From an uncultured Spirochaetaceae bacterium (lineage in GTDB: Bacteria > Spirochaetota > Spirochaetia > Sphaerochaetales > Sphaerochaetaceae), in assembly GCA_944390725.1 (NCBI GenBank), contig CALXQU010000002.1:62001-126000 (forward strand): a DNA stretch of 64,000 bases, written 5' to 3'. Numbering within the stretch: the stretch's first letter is position 1; every line of letters starts with the position of its first letter. The position numbers were made by a program, and so were the translations under genes. Below the pieces are notes generated by a model. That model did not search any database. It was not told where the DNA came from and saw only the letters and a program-made list of their open reading frames with translations. Of the stretch, positions 46,008 to 54,337 are shown piece by piece.

Positions 46008-47345
46008 TCAGTAGCCTAGCTGGCACATAGCATCGGCGACCTTGATGAATCCCGCTATATTTGCGCCCTTCACGTAATCGATGTATCCATCCCCTTCCCT
46101 GCCATACCTGATGCATTCATCATGGATTGACTTCATGATCGACCTCAGCCTTGAGTCGACCTCTTCCGCCGTCCAGTGGAGATGCATGGCGTTCTGGCTC
46201 ATCTCGAGCCCGGATACCGCCACGCCTCCTGCATTGGCTGCCTTGCCGGGAACGAATGCGATACGGGCCTTGCGCAAGGCCTCCGAGGCCTCGTTGGTGC
46301 ATCCCATATTCGATGTCTCCACGACAGCCTTCACCCCGTTGCCGATAAGCATCCTGGCATCCTCGAGCCCAAGCTCATTCTGGATAGCGCAGGGGAAGGC
46401 GAGGTCGACAGGGACCTCCCATGGCTTCCTGCCGGGGAAGAACTCGGCACCGAAGCGTTCGGCATACGGCTTCACCACATCATTGTTGCTGGCCCTCAGC
46501 TGCAGCATATACGCCCACTTCTCAGGGGTGGACACCCCGTCCTTATCATATACATACCCGTCCGGCCCGGAGATGGTCACGACCTTGGCCCCCAGCTGAG
46601 AAGCCTTCACGGCAGCGCCCCAGGCCACGTTCCCGAAACCGGAGACGGCTATCCTCTTGCCCGCGATATCATCACCGGCATCATGGAGCATGTTCTCGGC
46701 GAAATACATGGTGCCGTACCCCGTCGCCTCTGGACGCACGAGCGAGCCTCCCCAGCCGAGCCCCTTGCCTGTCAGCACTCCGGTATTCTCCCCCGCGATG
46801 CGCTTGTACTGGCCATAGAGATAGCCGATTTCCCTGGCACCTACCCCGATATCGCCAGCGGGGACATCGGTATCCGGGCCGATATACTTATAGAGCTCTG
46901 TCATGAACGAGCGGCAGAAGCGCAGTATCTCGGCATCGCTCCGTCCCTTCGGCGAGAAATCGGAACCGCCCTTGCCTCCTCCCATGGGAAGCGTGGTGAG
47001 GGCGTTCTTGAAAGTCTGCTCGAAGGCAAGGAACTTCATGGTCCCGGCCGTGACGGATGAATGGAACCTGAGCCCGCCCTTGTATGGGCCGAGGGCATTG
47101 TTGAACTGGACGCGGTAGCCCCTGTTCACCCTGATATTGCCGGAATCATCTTCCCACTCGACCTTGAAAGAGATGGCCCTGTCGGGTTCGACGATCCTCT
47201 CAAGTATCCTGTTCCTGATATACAGCGGATTCTCGTTCACCGTATCGATGACCGAGGAAACGACTTCGTAGACTGCCTGGATGAACTCAGGTTCCCCTGC
47301 GTTCTTCCTCTCGACTTCCGCCATGAAATCATCAAGCCTGTACAT
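46008..47345 (-). CDS. gdhA: NADP-type glutamate dehydrogenase
   Basis: The enzyme interconverts 2-oxoglutarate plus ammonia and glutamate. The 445-residue length and motifs fit the hexameric small-subunit type: GPYKGGLRFHSSVT, PMGGGKGGSDF with the catalytic lysine, DVPAGDIGVGAREIGYLYG and the nucleotide-binding SGFGNVAWGA. The start ATG at 47345 is preceded by GGAGG and gives MYRLDDFMAEV. A possible promoter TTGACG (minus, 47384-47389) lies upstream. It is divergent from the small membrane-protein gene. Confidence 0.95.
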   Translation of the reverse strand: MYRLDDFMAEVERKNAGEPEFIQAVYEVVSSVIDTVNENPLYIRNRILERIVEPDRAISFKVEWEDDSGNIRVNRGYRVQFNNALGPYKGGLRFHSSVTAGTMKFLAFEQTFKNALTTLPMGGGKGGSDFSPKGRSDAEILRFCRSFMTELYKYIGPDTDVPAGDIGVGAREIGYLYGQYKRIAGENTGVLTGKGLGWGGSLVRPEATGYGTMYFAENMLHDAGDDIAGKRIAVSGFGNVAWGAAVKASQLGAKVVTISGPDGYVYDKDGVSTPEKWAYMLQLRASNNDVVKPYAERFGAEFFPGRKPWEVPVDLAFPCAIQNELGLEDARMLIGNGVKAVVETSNMGCTNEASEALRKARIAFVPGKAANAGGVAVSGLEMSQNAMHLHWTAEEVDSRLRSIMKSIHDECIRYGREGDGYIDYVKGANIAGFIKVADAMCQLGY

Positions 47346-47493
47346 ATTGCCTCCAATCACAGGCTAAGGCAGGCATCCTGTCCCGTCAACTTATATTTAT
47401 TTCATATATCCGGTGTATCTTTTACGATATCCGCAGAAATCATCAAGCTTTTCGATGTATACGGAAACAAACCGGCACAGGAGCCTCCATCAA

Positions 47494-47522
47494 ATGACAT
47501 TAATGCATATCGCGCATATAAT
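47494..47522 (+). promoter_or_regulatory. Promoter of the small membrane protein operon (leaderless geometry)
   Basis: ATGACA (47494-47499), a 17-nt spacer and a perfect TATAAT (47517-47522) end 6 nt before the ATG at 47529. This is one of the strongest promoters in the window. Confidence 0.75.
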
Positions 47523-47528
47523 GATTGC

Positions 47529-47711
47529 ATGGCAACGAAACTGGACATTCTCTACAGGATAGCGCTGGCAGCCCTCGCCGTATCGCTTGCCGTGCTGGTC
47601 ATATCCCCGATAGCCGCGCCGGTATCCGACCGCTATCTCCTCACGTCCGGGATCATCACGATCCTGCTGATGGCCGCCTCGCTGGCCCTCTGGTTCGCCA
47701 GAAGGAAATAG
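47529..47711 (+). CDS. Small two-helix membrane protein
   Basis: The 60-residue protein starts MATKLDILYRIA and consists of two hydrophobic stretches (AALAVSLAVLVISPIAA and LTSGIITILLMAASLALWF) ending in ARRK. No family is recognised. The strong promoter with its -10 box 6 nt upstream of the ATG argues that the frame is real and its mRNA leaderless. The receiver/PEP-synthase-like gene begins 2 nt after its stop, so this small gene probably leads that operon. Confidence 0.65.
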   Translation: MATKLDILYRIALAALAVSLAVLVISPIAAPVSDRYLLTSGIITILLMAASLALWFARRK

Positions 47712-47713
47712 GA

Positions 47714-50635
47714 TTGTATCTCCTCGACCATACCTGGCTGCCTTTCTCCAACCTCATGCTCAGGCACGTATACAACGTGCTCCTGGTCTGTTCGGACTAT
47801 GACCGCTTCATGCTCGAGGAAGACGGCAGGGTCGAGGAAGAGCTGTACAAGGAGTACACCCAGCTGGGCCTCTCCAATCCCCCCAAGATCACCCATACAT
47901 CATCCGAGGAAGAGGCGCTCCGCCTCATCGATGAGCTGAGCTTCGACCTCGTCATAACGATGCTCGACCTCGGCTCGGAACGCGTGGAAGGCCTGGCCGA
48001 GGCGATAAAGAAGCTCAGGCCGCCGATGCCTGTAATCGCGCTTTCCCCTTCGCCTGACCACAGGAAGGCAAGGGAGCTCAAGGGCGAGAACTGCCCGTTC
48101 ATAGACTATCTCTTCTACTGGCAGGGCAATCCATCGCTCTTCCTGGCCATGGTGAAGCTTATCGAGGACAGGATGAACATCGACCACGATACATCGGAAG
48201 CCGATGTGCAGGTCATCGTCCTGGTCGAGGATTCCGTCAGGTTCATCTCCTCGTATCTGCCCAAGATGTATACCTCGCTTATCCACCAGAACAGGATATC
48301 GATCCTTGAGGCGCTGAATGAGTGGGGCAAGACCCTGAGGATGAGGGGCCGGCCCAAGATCGTGCTTGCCAGGACATACGATGAGGCCTGGTCGCTCTAC
48401 CAATGCTACAGGGACAACATCCTCGGCATCATCACCGACATCTCCTTCCCTTCCCCATGGGGGAATGACAATACAGGGCTCCGCCTCGCCAAGGCAATAC
48501 GCAGCGACAATCCGGAGACCCCCATCCTCATACAGTCCACAGAGAAGGAGAGCCAGGCAGATGCAGAGGCCATCGGTGCTGACTTCCTCTGGAAGCTGTC
48601 CGAGACGCTGCTGCAGGACCTCGAGAAGCATTTCATCAGGCGCTACAACTTCGGTCCGTTCATCTTCATCGATCCGCAGACCGGCAGCGAGATAGCGCGG
48701 GCCACGACCATGAAGGAAGTCCAGGACATCCTCGACTACCTGCCGGCGGACTCATTCGCATACCATTCAAGGAGGAACGACTTCTCCAGATGGCTCAGGG
48801 CACAGTCGCTCTATAACCTTGCCTCGATGATCAAGCATATCAACATCGGCGAAGGACAGGACCCGCGCGAGGTGCAGAAGGAGCTCCGCGACACGATTCG
48901 CCAGTACAGGACGGAACGGGCCAGGGGCGTCATCGCGGAGTTCTCCCCTGCCAGCTACGACGATACGCTGCTCTTCTCCAGGATCGGCAAGGGGTCCATC
49001 GGAGGCAAGGGACGGGGACTGGCATTCATCGCGATGGAGATGAAGGCCTCCGGTATCCGCCAGAAGTATCCCTCCGTCTACCTCTCGATCCCGCGTACCG
49101 TCGTCATATCGACGGAGGTCTTCTCCGACTTCATGGAGCTGAACGGCCTCGGGGACCTATCGTTCACGCACCTGCCTGACAGCAAGATCCTCAGGATATT
49201 CCTCGAAGGAAGGCTTCCGGAGAGCCTGGAGGCAGACCTGCACGCCATCCTCAGGCAGATATCGAAGCCGATGTCAGTAAGATCATCATCCCTGCTCGAG
49301 GATAGCCATTTCCAGCCTTTCGCCGGCGTATACCAGACATGCATGATCCCCAACAGGGGGAGCCTGGAGGAACGCTTCACGGACCTCGCCAATGCTGTGA
49401 AGACCGTCTGGGCGTCGACATATTCGACGACGGCCAAGGATTACCTGAAGCACACATATCACTCCCTCGAGGAAGAGAAGATGGCTGTCATCATCCAGCA
49501 GATCACAGGCTCCGAGCATGGAGGGCTCTGGTATCCGAACATCTCAGGGGTGGCAAGGTCGCTCAACTACTATCCCGTTCCCGGGCAGAAGGCGGAGGAC
49601 GGGGTCGGCATGCTCTCCTTCGGCTTCGGCAAGATGATCGTCGACGAGGGAACCGCGCTGCGGTTCTGCCCTGCCAGGCCCAAGGCTCCCTCATCGGCAT
49701 CGCTGACATCGGAATCATCGCCGCAGCACATGTTCTACGCCCTGGACCTCACCAAGCGATTCGACCCGCTGACGGATTCCGACAACCTGGTGAAGCTATC
49801 GATACAGGAAGAGGCAAAGCGGTTCCCGAAGTCATTCAGGGGCATCGCTTCCGTCCTCGATACCAGCACTGGGATGATCTCGGAATCCACGCTGGCCGAG
49901 GGCGAGCGGATGATTACGTTCAACGGCATACTCAAGTACGATACGCTGCCGCTGGCGCCTATCGTCTCCGATATGCTCAGGCTCGGGACGGAAGCCATGG
50001 CAGAGCCTGTGGAAATCGAATTCGCCGTCAACACGGAACATGGAAGCACCCCGGATTTCTCCATACTGCAGATCCGTCCCATCTCGGGCATCGCCGGATA
50101 CGATGACGTCAGGATATCGGAGGAGGATAAGGAAGGCGCGCTTGTCTTCGCGAATAGCGTCATGGGCAATGGGACAGCTGATGATATCAGGAACATAATC
50201 ACCATCAAGCCGGAAGCGTTCAAGGCAAGCGAGATGACCGCCATGGCGGCCGAGCTCGACAGCCTGAACAGCAGCGTGGATGGCGAATATGTGCTCATAG
50301 CCGCAGGCAGGCTCGGCTCTTCCGACAAATGGCTAGGCATACCATGCGTCTGGTCGCAGATCTCCAATGCGCATGTAATCGTTGAGACCGGGCTGAAGGA
50401 GATACAGGCAGAGCCCAGCCAGGGCACACACTTCTTCCAGAACATGACGAGCCTTGGCTGCCTGTACCTGACAATCAATCCGATGTACGGGGACGGCATC
50501 TTCGACTACGGGAGGATATCAGGGCTTGAGCATATTGCGGAAACAAGGCACTTCCTGCATGTAAGGAGCAGGAAGCCGCTTGTGATAAAGGCAAACGGCC
50601 TCCGGAGGATGGCCGTGATAAAGGAACAGGATTAA
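47714..50635 (+). CDS. Double-receiver protein with PEP-synthase-type ATP-grasp domain
   Basis: The 973-residue protein has three parts. A receiver-like region (YNVLLVCSDYDRF to MPVIALSP, residues about 20-120) is followed by a second receiver-like domain (VQVIVLVEDS, ITDISFP, PILIQST; about 165-305). A PPDK_N/PEP-synthase nucleotide domain (KPMSVRSSSLLEDSHFQPFAGVYQT and MAVIIQQITGSEHGG; about 400-850) comes next. The phosphohistidine and PEP-binding domains of true PEP synthase are missing, so it cannot complete that reaction alone. TTG at 47714 is chosen, with AAGGA 7 nt before. The longer open frame from 47525 would overlap the small membrane gene. Role unknown; signal-controlled phosphotransfer is a guess. 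Confidence 0.8.
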   Translation: MYLLDHTWLPFSNLMLRHVYNVLLVCSDYDRFMLEEDGRVEEELYKEYTQLGLSNPPKITHTSSEEEALRLIDELSFDLVITMLDLGSERVEGLAEAIKKLRPPMPVIALSPSPDHRKARELKGENCPFIDYLFYWQGNPSLFLAMVKLIEDRMNIDHDTSEADVQVIVLVEDSVRFISSYLPKMYTSLIHQNRISILEALNEWGKTLRMRGRPKIVLARTYDEAWSLYQCYRDNILGIITDISFPSPWGNDNTGLRLAKAIRSDNPETPILIQSTEKESQADAEAIGADFLWKLSETLLQDLEKHFIRRYNFGPFIFIDPQTGSEIARATTMKEVQDILDYLPADSFAYHSRRNDFSRWLRAQSLYNLASMIKHINIGEGQDPREVQKELRDTIRQYRTERARGVIAEFSPASYDDTLLFSRIGKGSIGGKGRGLAFIAMEMKASGIRQKYPSVYLSIPRTVVISTEVFSDFMELNGLGDLSFTHLPDSKILRIFLEGRLPESLEADLHAILRQISKPMSVRSSSLLEDSHFQPFAGVYQTCMIPNRGSLEERFTDLANAVKTVWASTYSTTAKDYLKHTYHSLEEEKMAVIIQQITGSEHGGLWYPNISGVARSLNYYPVPGQKAEDGVGMLSFGFGKMIVDEGTALRFCPARPKAPSSASLTSESSPQHMFYALDLTKRFDPLTDSDNLVKLSIQEEAKRFPKSFRGIASVLDTSTGMISESTLAEGERMITFNGILKYDTLPLAPIVSDMLRLGTEAMAEPVEIEFAVNTEHGSTPDFSILQIRPISGIAGYDDVRISEEDKEGALVFANSVMGNGTADDIRNIITIKPEAFKASEMTAMAAELDSLNSSVDGEYVLIAAGRLGSSDKWLGIPCVWSQISNAHVIVETGLKEIQAEPSQGTHFFQNMTSLGCLYLTINPMYGDGIFDYGRISGLEHIAETRHFLHVRSRKPLVIKANGLRRMAVIKEQD

Positions 50636-50645
50636 GGAGGACCAG

Positions 50646-51818
50646 ATGGTCTACTATACACCTACGAAGGTCGTCTTCGGGAAGGATGCGGAGCTGCAGG
50701 CAGGCGCCATGCTTGCCGGGCAGGGAGCCAGGAAAGTCCTGATCCACTATGGATCGGAACGTGTCGTCAAGACAGGGCTGATGAAGAAGATCACCGACCA
50801 GCTCGACAAGGAAGGCATCAGCTACACGCTGCTGGGCGGAGTGCAGCCCAATCCGCGCCTGGCGCTGGCCAGGAAGGGAATCGAGGCCGTAAAGGCAGAG
50901 GGGCTCGACTTCATCCTCGCAGTCGGCGGCGGAAGCGTCATCGACAGCGCGAAGTGCATCGGCTACGGCGCTGTATATGATGGCGATGTCTGGGATTTCT
51001 ATTCAGGCAAGGCAAAGCCATCCGGCTCGATGGGGATAGGAGTCGTGCTGACGCTGTCGGCAACGGGTTCCGAAATGAGCGACAGCTCCGTCATCACCAA
51101 TGATGATGGCGGCCTCAAGAGAGGCGTCAACACAGACTACTGCCGTCCGGCATTCGCCCTGCTCAACCCGGAGCTGACATATACCGTATCGCGGTACCAG
51201 ACATCCTGCGGCACTGTCGATATCATGATGCATACGCTTGAGAGGTTCTTCCATTCGGGAAGCGGCCTCGACCTCACCGACCAGCTCTCGATCGCGCTGA
51301 TCAAGGAAGTCATGAAAAGCGGGCTCAAGGCACTGCAGGATCCTTCGGATTATGATGCAAGGGCGAATCTCATGTGGGCCTCTTCCCTCTCGCACAACGG
51401 CCTCATGCAGGCAGGCAACGAGCAGAGGGGCGACTGGGCATGCCATCAGCTCGAGCATGAGCTCTCAGGCATCTGGGACGTGGCTCACGGAGCAGGCCTG
51501 GCAGCTATCTGGGCAACTTGGGCACGGTATGTGTACAGGGAGAACCCCGCACGCTTCGCCATGCTCGGGGAAGGCATCTTCGGATTCGCACCATCAGACA
51601 ATGTGGAGAACGATGCGCTGCGCACCATAGCATCGATGGAGGAATTCTTCCATTCGCTGGAAATGCCGATAAACCTCAGGGAGCTGGGCATCAATCCGAC
51701 CGAGGAAGAGCTCGACCTCCTTGCCGAGAAATGCTCCTTCTTCTCTAAGAGGACCGTCGGTGCCTTCAAGGTGCTTTCCAAGGAAGATATGAGGAATATC
51801 TACAAGGCAGCGATCTGA
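50646..51818 (+). CDS. Iron-containing alcohol dehydrogenase (butanol dehydrogenase type)
   Basis: The 390-residue NAD(P)-dependent enzyme reduces aldehydes to alcohols during fermentation. It starts MVYYTPTKVVFGKDAE and has the GGGS nucleotide loop in FILAVGGGSVIDSAK. LSATGSEMSDSSVITN follows, with the metal-binding histidine region near HQLEHELSGIWDVAHGAGLAAIW. The form matches BdhA/YqhD-like members. AAGGAGG precedes the ATG, 10 nt after the previous stop, so it probably shares that operon. Confidence 0.93.
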   Translation: MVYYTPTKVVFGKDAELQAGAMLAGQGARKVLIHYGSERVVKTGLMKKITDQLDKEGISYTLLGGVQPNPRLALARKGIEAVKAEGLDFILAVGGGSVIDSAKCIGYGAVYDGDVWDFYSGKAKPSGSMGIGVVLTLSATGSEMSDSSVITNDDGGLKRGVNTDYCRPAFALLNPELTYTVSRYQTSCGTVDIMMHTLERFFHSGSGLDLTDQLSIALIKEVMKSGLKALQDPSDYDARANLMWASSLSHNGLMQAGNEQRGDWACHQLEHELSGIWDVAHGAGLAAIWATWARYVYRENPARFAMLGEGIFGFAPSDNVENDALRTIASMEEFFHSLEMPINLRELGINPTEEELDLLAEKCSFFSKRTVGAFKVLSKEDMRNIYKAAI

Positions 51819-51825
51819 GGTGAAA

Positions 51826-53160
51826 ATGAAGAGGACATTCCTGACAATCGTACCGTTTTTCATCTTGCTGATGATATCTTGCGCTGGCGGCCCTCCTGCA
51901 GAGGGCGAGCCTGTAAACGTAGATGCTTCGGAGGTTCTTGAAAGCATTGGAGCCTCTAATGCAGTCTCGAATCCGATCGAAGTCGGCGGCGGAAATACCG
52001 AGATCACGCTGAGCGGCCTTGAGAGCGGAGAGATATACACAATCTATGGAGAAGAGAAAGCCTCAGGCCCTAAAGCCGCAGCGCCTGTCTCATATCTCGG
52101 AGAGGATACATATCTCTTCATCCTTCCCGAAGGCGAAAGCGAGATCAGCTTCACATCCTCTGACATCGGGCTTATGCATGGCGGAGAGTTCCGCATAGGG
52201 CGGAGCGAAGCGGAGAGCATGATATTCGCAGACGGGGCTTTGGGAATGAGAATCGGACAGAAGGTGACAGAACCTGTTTTCGTCGACAGCGATGGATCGG
52301 AGAAATACGAAGGGTTCTTCGCGATTGATGTATCCACCATTGAAGATCCTTCAAGAACCGTAGTTACTGAAGTGATAAGCCACCAAGGAAGCGGAAGCGG
52401 ATCCCACAGTTTCTCATTCGTCGATGAGAACGGAAAAAGAGTCGGCGCAATCAAGAACAAGGCAATCCTCGATCTATCTGGCTATGAGAAAATCTATCTC
52501 TGGGCGCAGATGACTGTTGTACATGCAGATTATGATGACATGATTATGTCGCTCCACATCCTCTCTCCTGAGACGATAAAGCCGGATGGTGGCGCCTTCA
52601 TCTCCAATCCAGGGACATACATCGTAGAGCCATCGCAGGAGGATCAGTATCTTGTCGTAGACGGACTTGCCAATTCCAATGGAGGCCTCGGGATGTTCGT
52701 CAATGATGTATGCCCACGATATACATCAAGCGGAAAGCGTTTCCCTGGAGTTCTTCCTCTTGCCGTGACTGAAGAGAGCCTCATCGTCAATATCCCGGCG
52801 CACTCTGAAGCGATAATGTTCGATTATGACGGCGAAACGCTCCCTGTCCGCCTTGTTCCGAATGACGGAAGCATAGAGACAGGCTCAATGGGAAGGGAGA
52901 CTAAAACATTCACAGTCCCTGAAGGAACTTATGTCTACCCTGTATTCATCACTGACTGCGGATATGGACGAACGATATCTCTCTCGACTGAATCAGAGAA
53001 CTCGCGCATCAAGCTCTTCTTCGGCGGCGAGACCGGATATGGCGGAAGAGAAGTGAATCCAGGAGAATCCGTGACTATGGGCAGCGATAAAGCAGCTGAG
53101 TGCTTCTTCTTCCAGAATAGGTCAAGAGAGGAATGCACATTCACGGTCACAATCAGGTGA
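51826..53160 (+). CDS. Putative lipoprotein of unknown function
   Basis: The 444-residue protein begins with a lipoprotein-type signal (MKRTFLTIVPFFILLMISC followed by AGG). The rest is beta-rich, with glycine- and serine-rich turns and no family I can name. It is likely anchored to a membrane and may be surface or periplasmic. Its codon use shifts toward A/T-ending codons compared with the alcohol dehydrogenase, marking the start of the accessory island. GAGGTG lies just before the ATG at 51826. It begins only 7 nt after the alcohol dehydrogenase stop. Confidence 0.6.
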   Translation: MKRTFLTIVPFFILLMISCAGGPPAEGEPVNVDASEVLESIGASNAVSNPIEVGGGNTEITLSGLESGEIYTIYGEEKASGPKAAAPVSYLGEDTYLFILPEGESEISFTSSDIGLMHGGEFRIGRSEAESMIFADGALGMRIGQKVTEPVFVDSDGSEKYEGFFAIDVSTIEDPSRTVVTEVISHQGSGSGSHSFSFVDENGKRVGAIKNKAILDLSGYEKIYLWAQMTVVHADYDDMIMSLHILSPETIKPDGGAFISNPGTYIVEPSQEDQYLVVDGLANSNGGLGMFVNDVCPRYTSSGKRFPGVLPLAVTEESLIVNIPAHSEAIMFDYDGETLPVRLVPNDGSIETGSMGRETKTFTVPEGTYVYPVFITDCGYGRTISLSTESENSRIKLFFGGETGYGGREVNPGESVTMGSDKAAECFFFQNRSREECTFTVTIR

Positions 53161-53382
53161 CATCCCTCTGATATGATGTGACCGTTGTAAAGAGCTATTT
53201 TGCGATTTTCTCCTTCTGCCGGTTTATAGGATGGCAAGGCCTATACAGGTAAGGGAAAGAGCTCAGTTTCTATCGGCACTTGGCCATTCTGATATACGCG
53301 GATTGATTACCTGCAGGTCAACGGTTCGCCGAAAGCTCTTTCAGTCTAGAAACGGGAATCTATTTCAGGGGACTCCCTTAAT

Positions 53383-54075
53383 GTGCTGGGACAGCAGAAG
53401 GCAGCAGAGGACATACGCATGATAGCGGAGAAAGGCCGGCCTTCCCTTGAGGATCTTTCGTCATGCCTCCGCGATTGTGCGGCCAGGTTCTCGAATGAGA
53501 GATTCGAACGCTATGCAAGGCGGGCAAAGATAGGAAGCCTATGCTCATTTTCTGACATCATCGATTCCCTGGAACCCAGGCTGGACATGGAATACATCTC
53601 GGAGCTGAATTCCCTGGGATTCATACGCGACGGCTTCAACCTGGTGCTCTGGGGACCTCCGGGAACAGGAAAGTCATGGATCGCAAGGATGATTGCCACA
53701 TCCGCATGCGCGGCCGGGCTACGCACGAGATGGACGTCGTTCCCTGTTCTCTATGACCAGCTCCTAAGGCTCTACAGGAACACAGATGGACAGACGCTGG
53801 ACAGCAAGCTCATGTACTATTCGAGATTCGACCTGCTGTGCATCGACGAATTCCCGAATGTCTCTCAGATGGATCCATTTCTTGTACAGCAGATGTTCAA
53901 TACCTTCTCCGAGAGGGGGCATTCCATTCTCCTCTGCATGCAATGCCAGCCGGAGAAGATCGAGGAGCTGTTCTCGATAACCAGCATAGGCCAGTCCATA
54001 AAAGGACGGATCCTTCAGAAGGCAAAGAGGCTTCATCTCAGCGGCACTGATCTCCGTTTGACGGACGTTTCATAA
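53383..54075 (+). CDS. istB: IstB-type ATPase of an IS21-family element (partner missing)
   Basis: The 230-residue protein has the IstB AAA+ core: FNLVLWGPPGTGKSWIARM (Walker A, about residues 85-103), a Walker B LLCIDEF (about 147-153), then QMFNTFSERGHSILLCMQ and GRILQKAKRLHLSG. In IS21 elements IstB assists the IstA transposase. No istA is recognisable upstream, although 53161-53382 holds a short open frame. The start is probably GTG at 53383. It is followed by a terminator hairpin and by repeats typical of an IS21 end, so the element is a remnant. Confidence 0.8.
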   Translation: MLGQQKAAEDIRMIAEKGRPSLEDLSSCLRDCAARFSNERFERYARRAKIGSLCSFSDIIDSLEPRLDMEYISELNSLGFIRDGFNLVLWGPPGTGKSWIARMIATSACAAGLRTRWTSFPVLYDQLLRLYRNTDGQTLDSKLMYYSRFDLLCIDEFPNVSQMDPFLVQQMFNTFSERGHSILLCMQCQPEKIEELFSITSIGQSIKGRILQKAKRLHLSGTDLRLTDVS

Positions 54076-54093
54076 AGGATTCTACGATTCCTG

Positions 54094-54135
54094 CGGATAG
54101 GTTCTCCGAACTGGGGCGGACAACCTATCCGTTTT
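54094..54135 (+). terminator. Terminator of istB
   Basis: CGGATAGGTT (54094-54103) and AACCTATCCG (54122-54131) form a perfect 10-bp stem, followed by TTTT. It lies 18 nt after the istB stop. Confidence 0.65.
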
Positions 54136-54278
54136 CAAGCGGACATGTTCTCCTTTTGAGGCGGAAGAAAACACATATGTCGACCTCCTGATAAAGTTTC
54201 TGCTCCTCAAGAAGCCGTTATCAGGAAGTTTACATCTCTATTTTTGCTGTCCGGCAATCTCCGCCCAGCTGTCCGCTA
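54101..54278. repeat. Remnant IS21 right-end repeats
   Basis: Short repeats recur: GTTCTCC-N7-GGCGGA (54101-54120) and GTTCTCC-N6-GGCGGA (54147-54165), GCTGTCCG twice at 22-bp spacing (54246-54253, 54268-54275), and AGCGGACA in inverted form. Multiple repeats at element ends are typical of IS21. No matching left end was found upstream of istB. The rest of 54076-54333 shows no gene. Confidence 0.5.
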
Positions 54279-54317
54279 GTTAACGCACACCTGTCCCGTT
54301 TCGAACGCCATATGCAG

Positions 54318-54337
54318 AAAAAACCTGAAATCTTCAG
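54318..54337 (-). terminator. Terminator closing the DUF262 operon
   Basis: On the minus strand CTGAA-GAT-TTCAG followed by G and TTTTTT overlaps the stop codon of the second DUF262 gene. It defines the 3' end of the operon that starts with the WYL gene. Confidence 0.6.

Noticed and set aside
53231-53422. 63-codon frame upstream of istB as a remnant of istA
   Set aside because: No IstA motif is recognisable, and its end overlaps the istB start in another frame. Kept only as a possibility.
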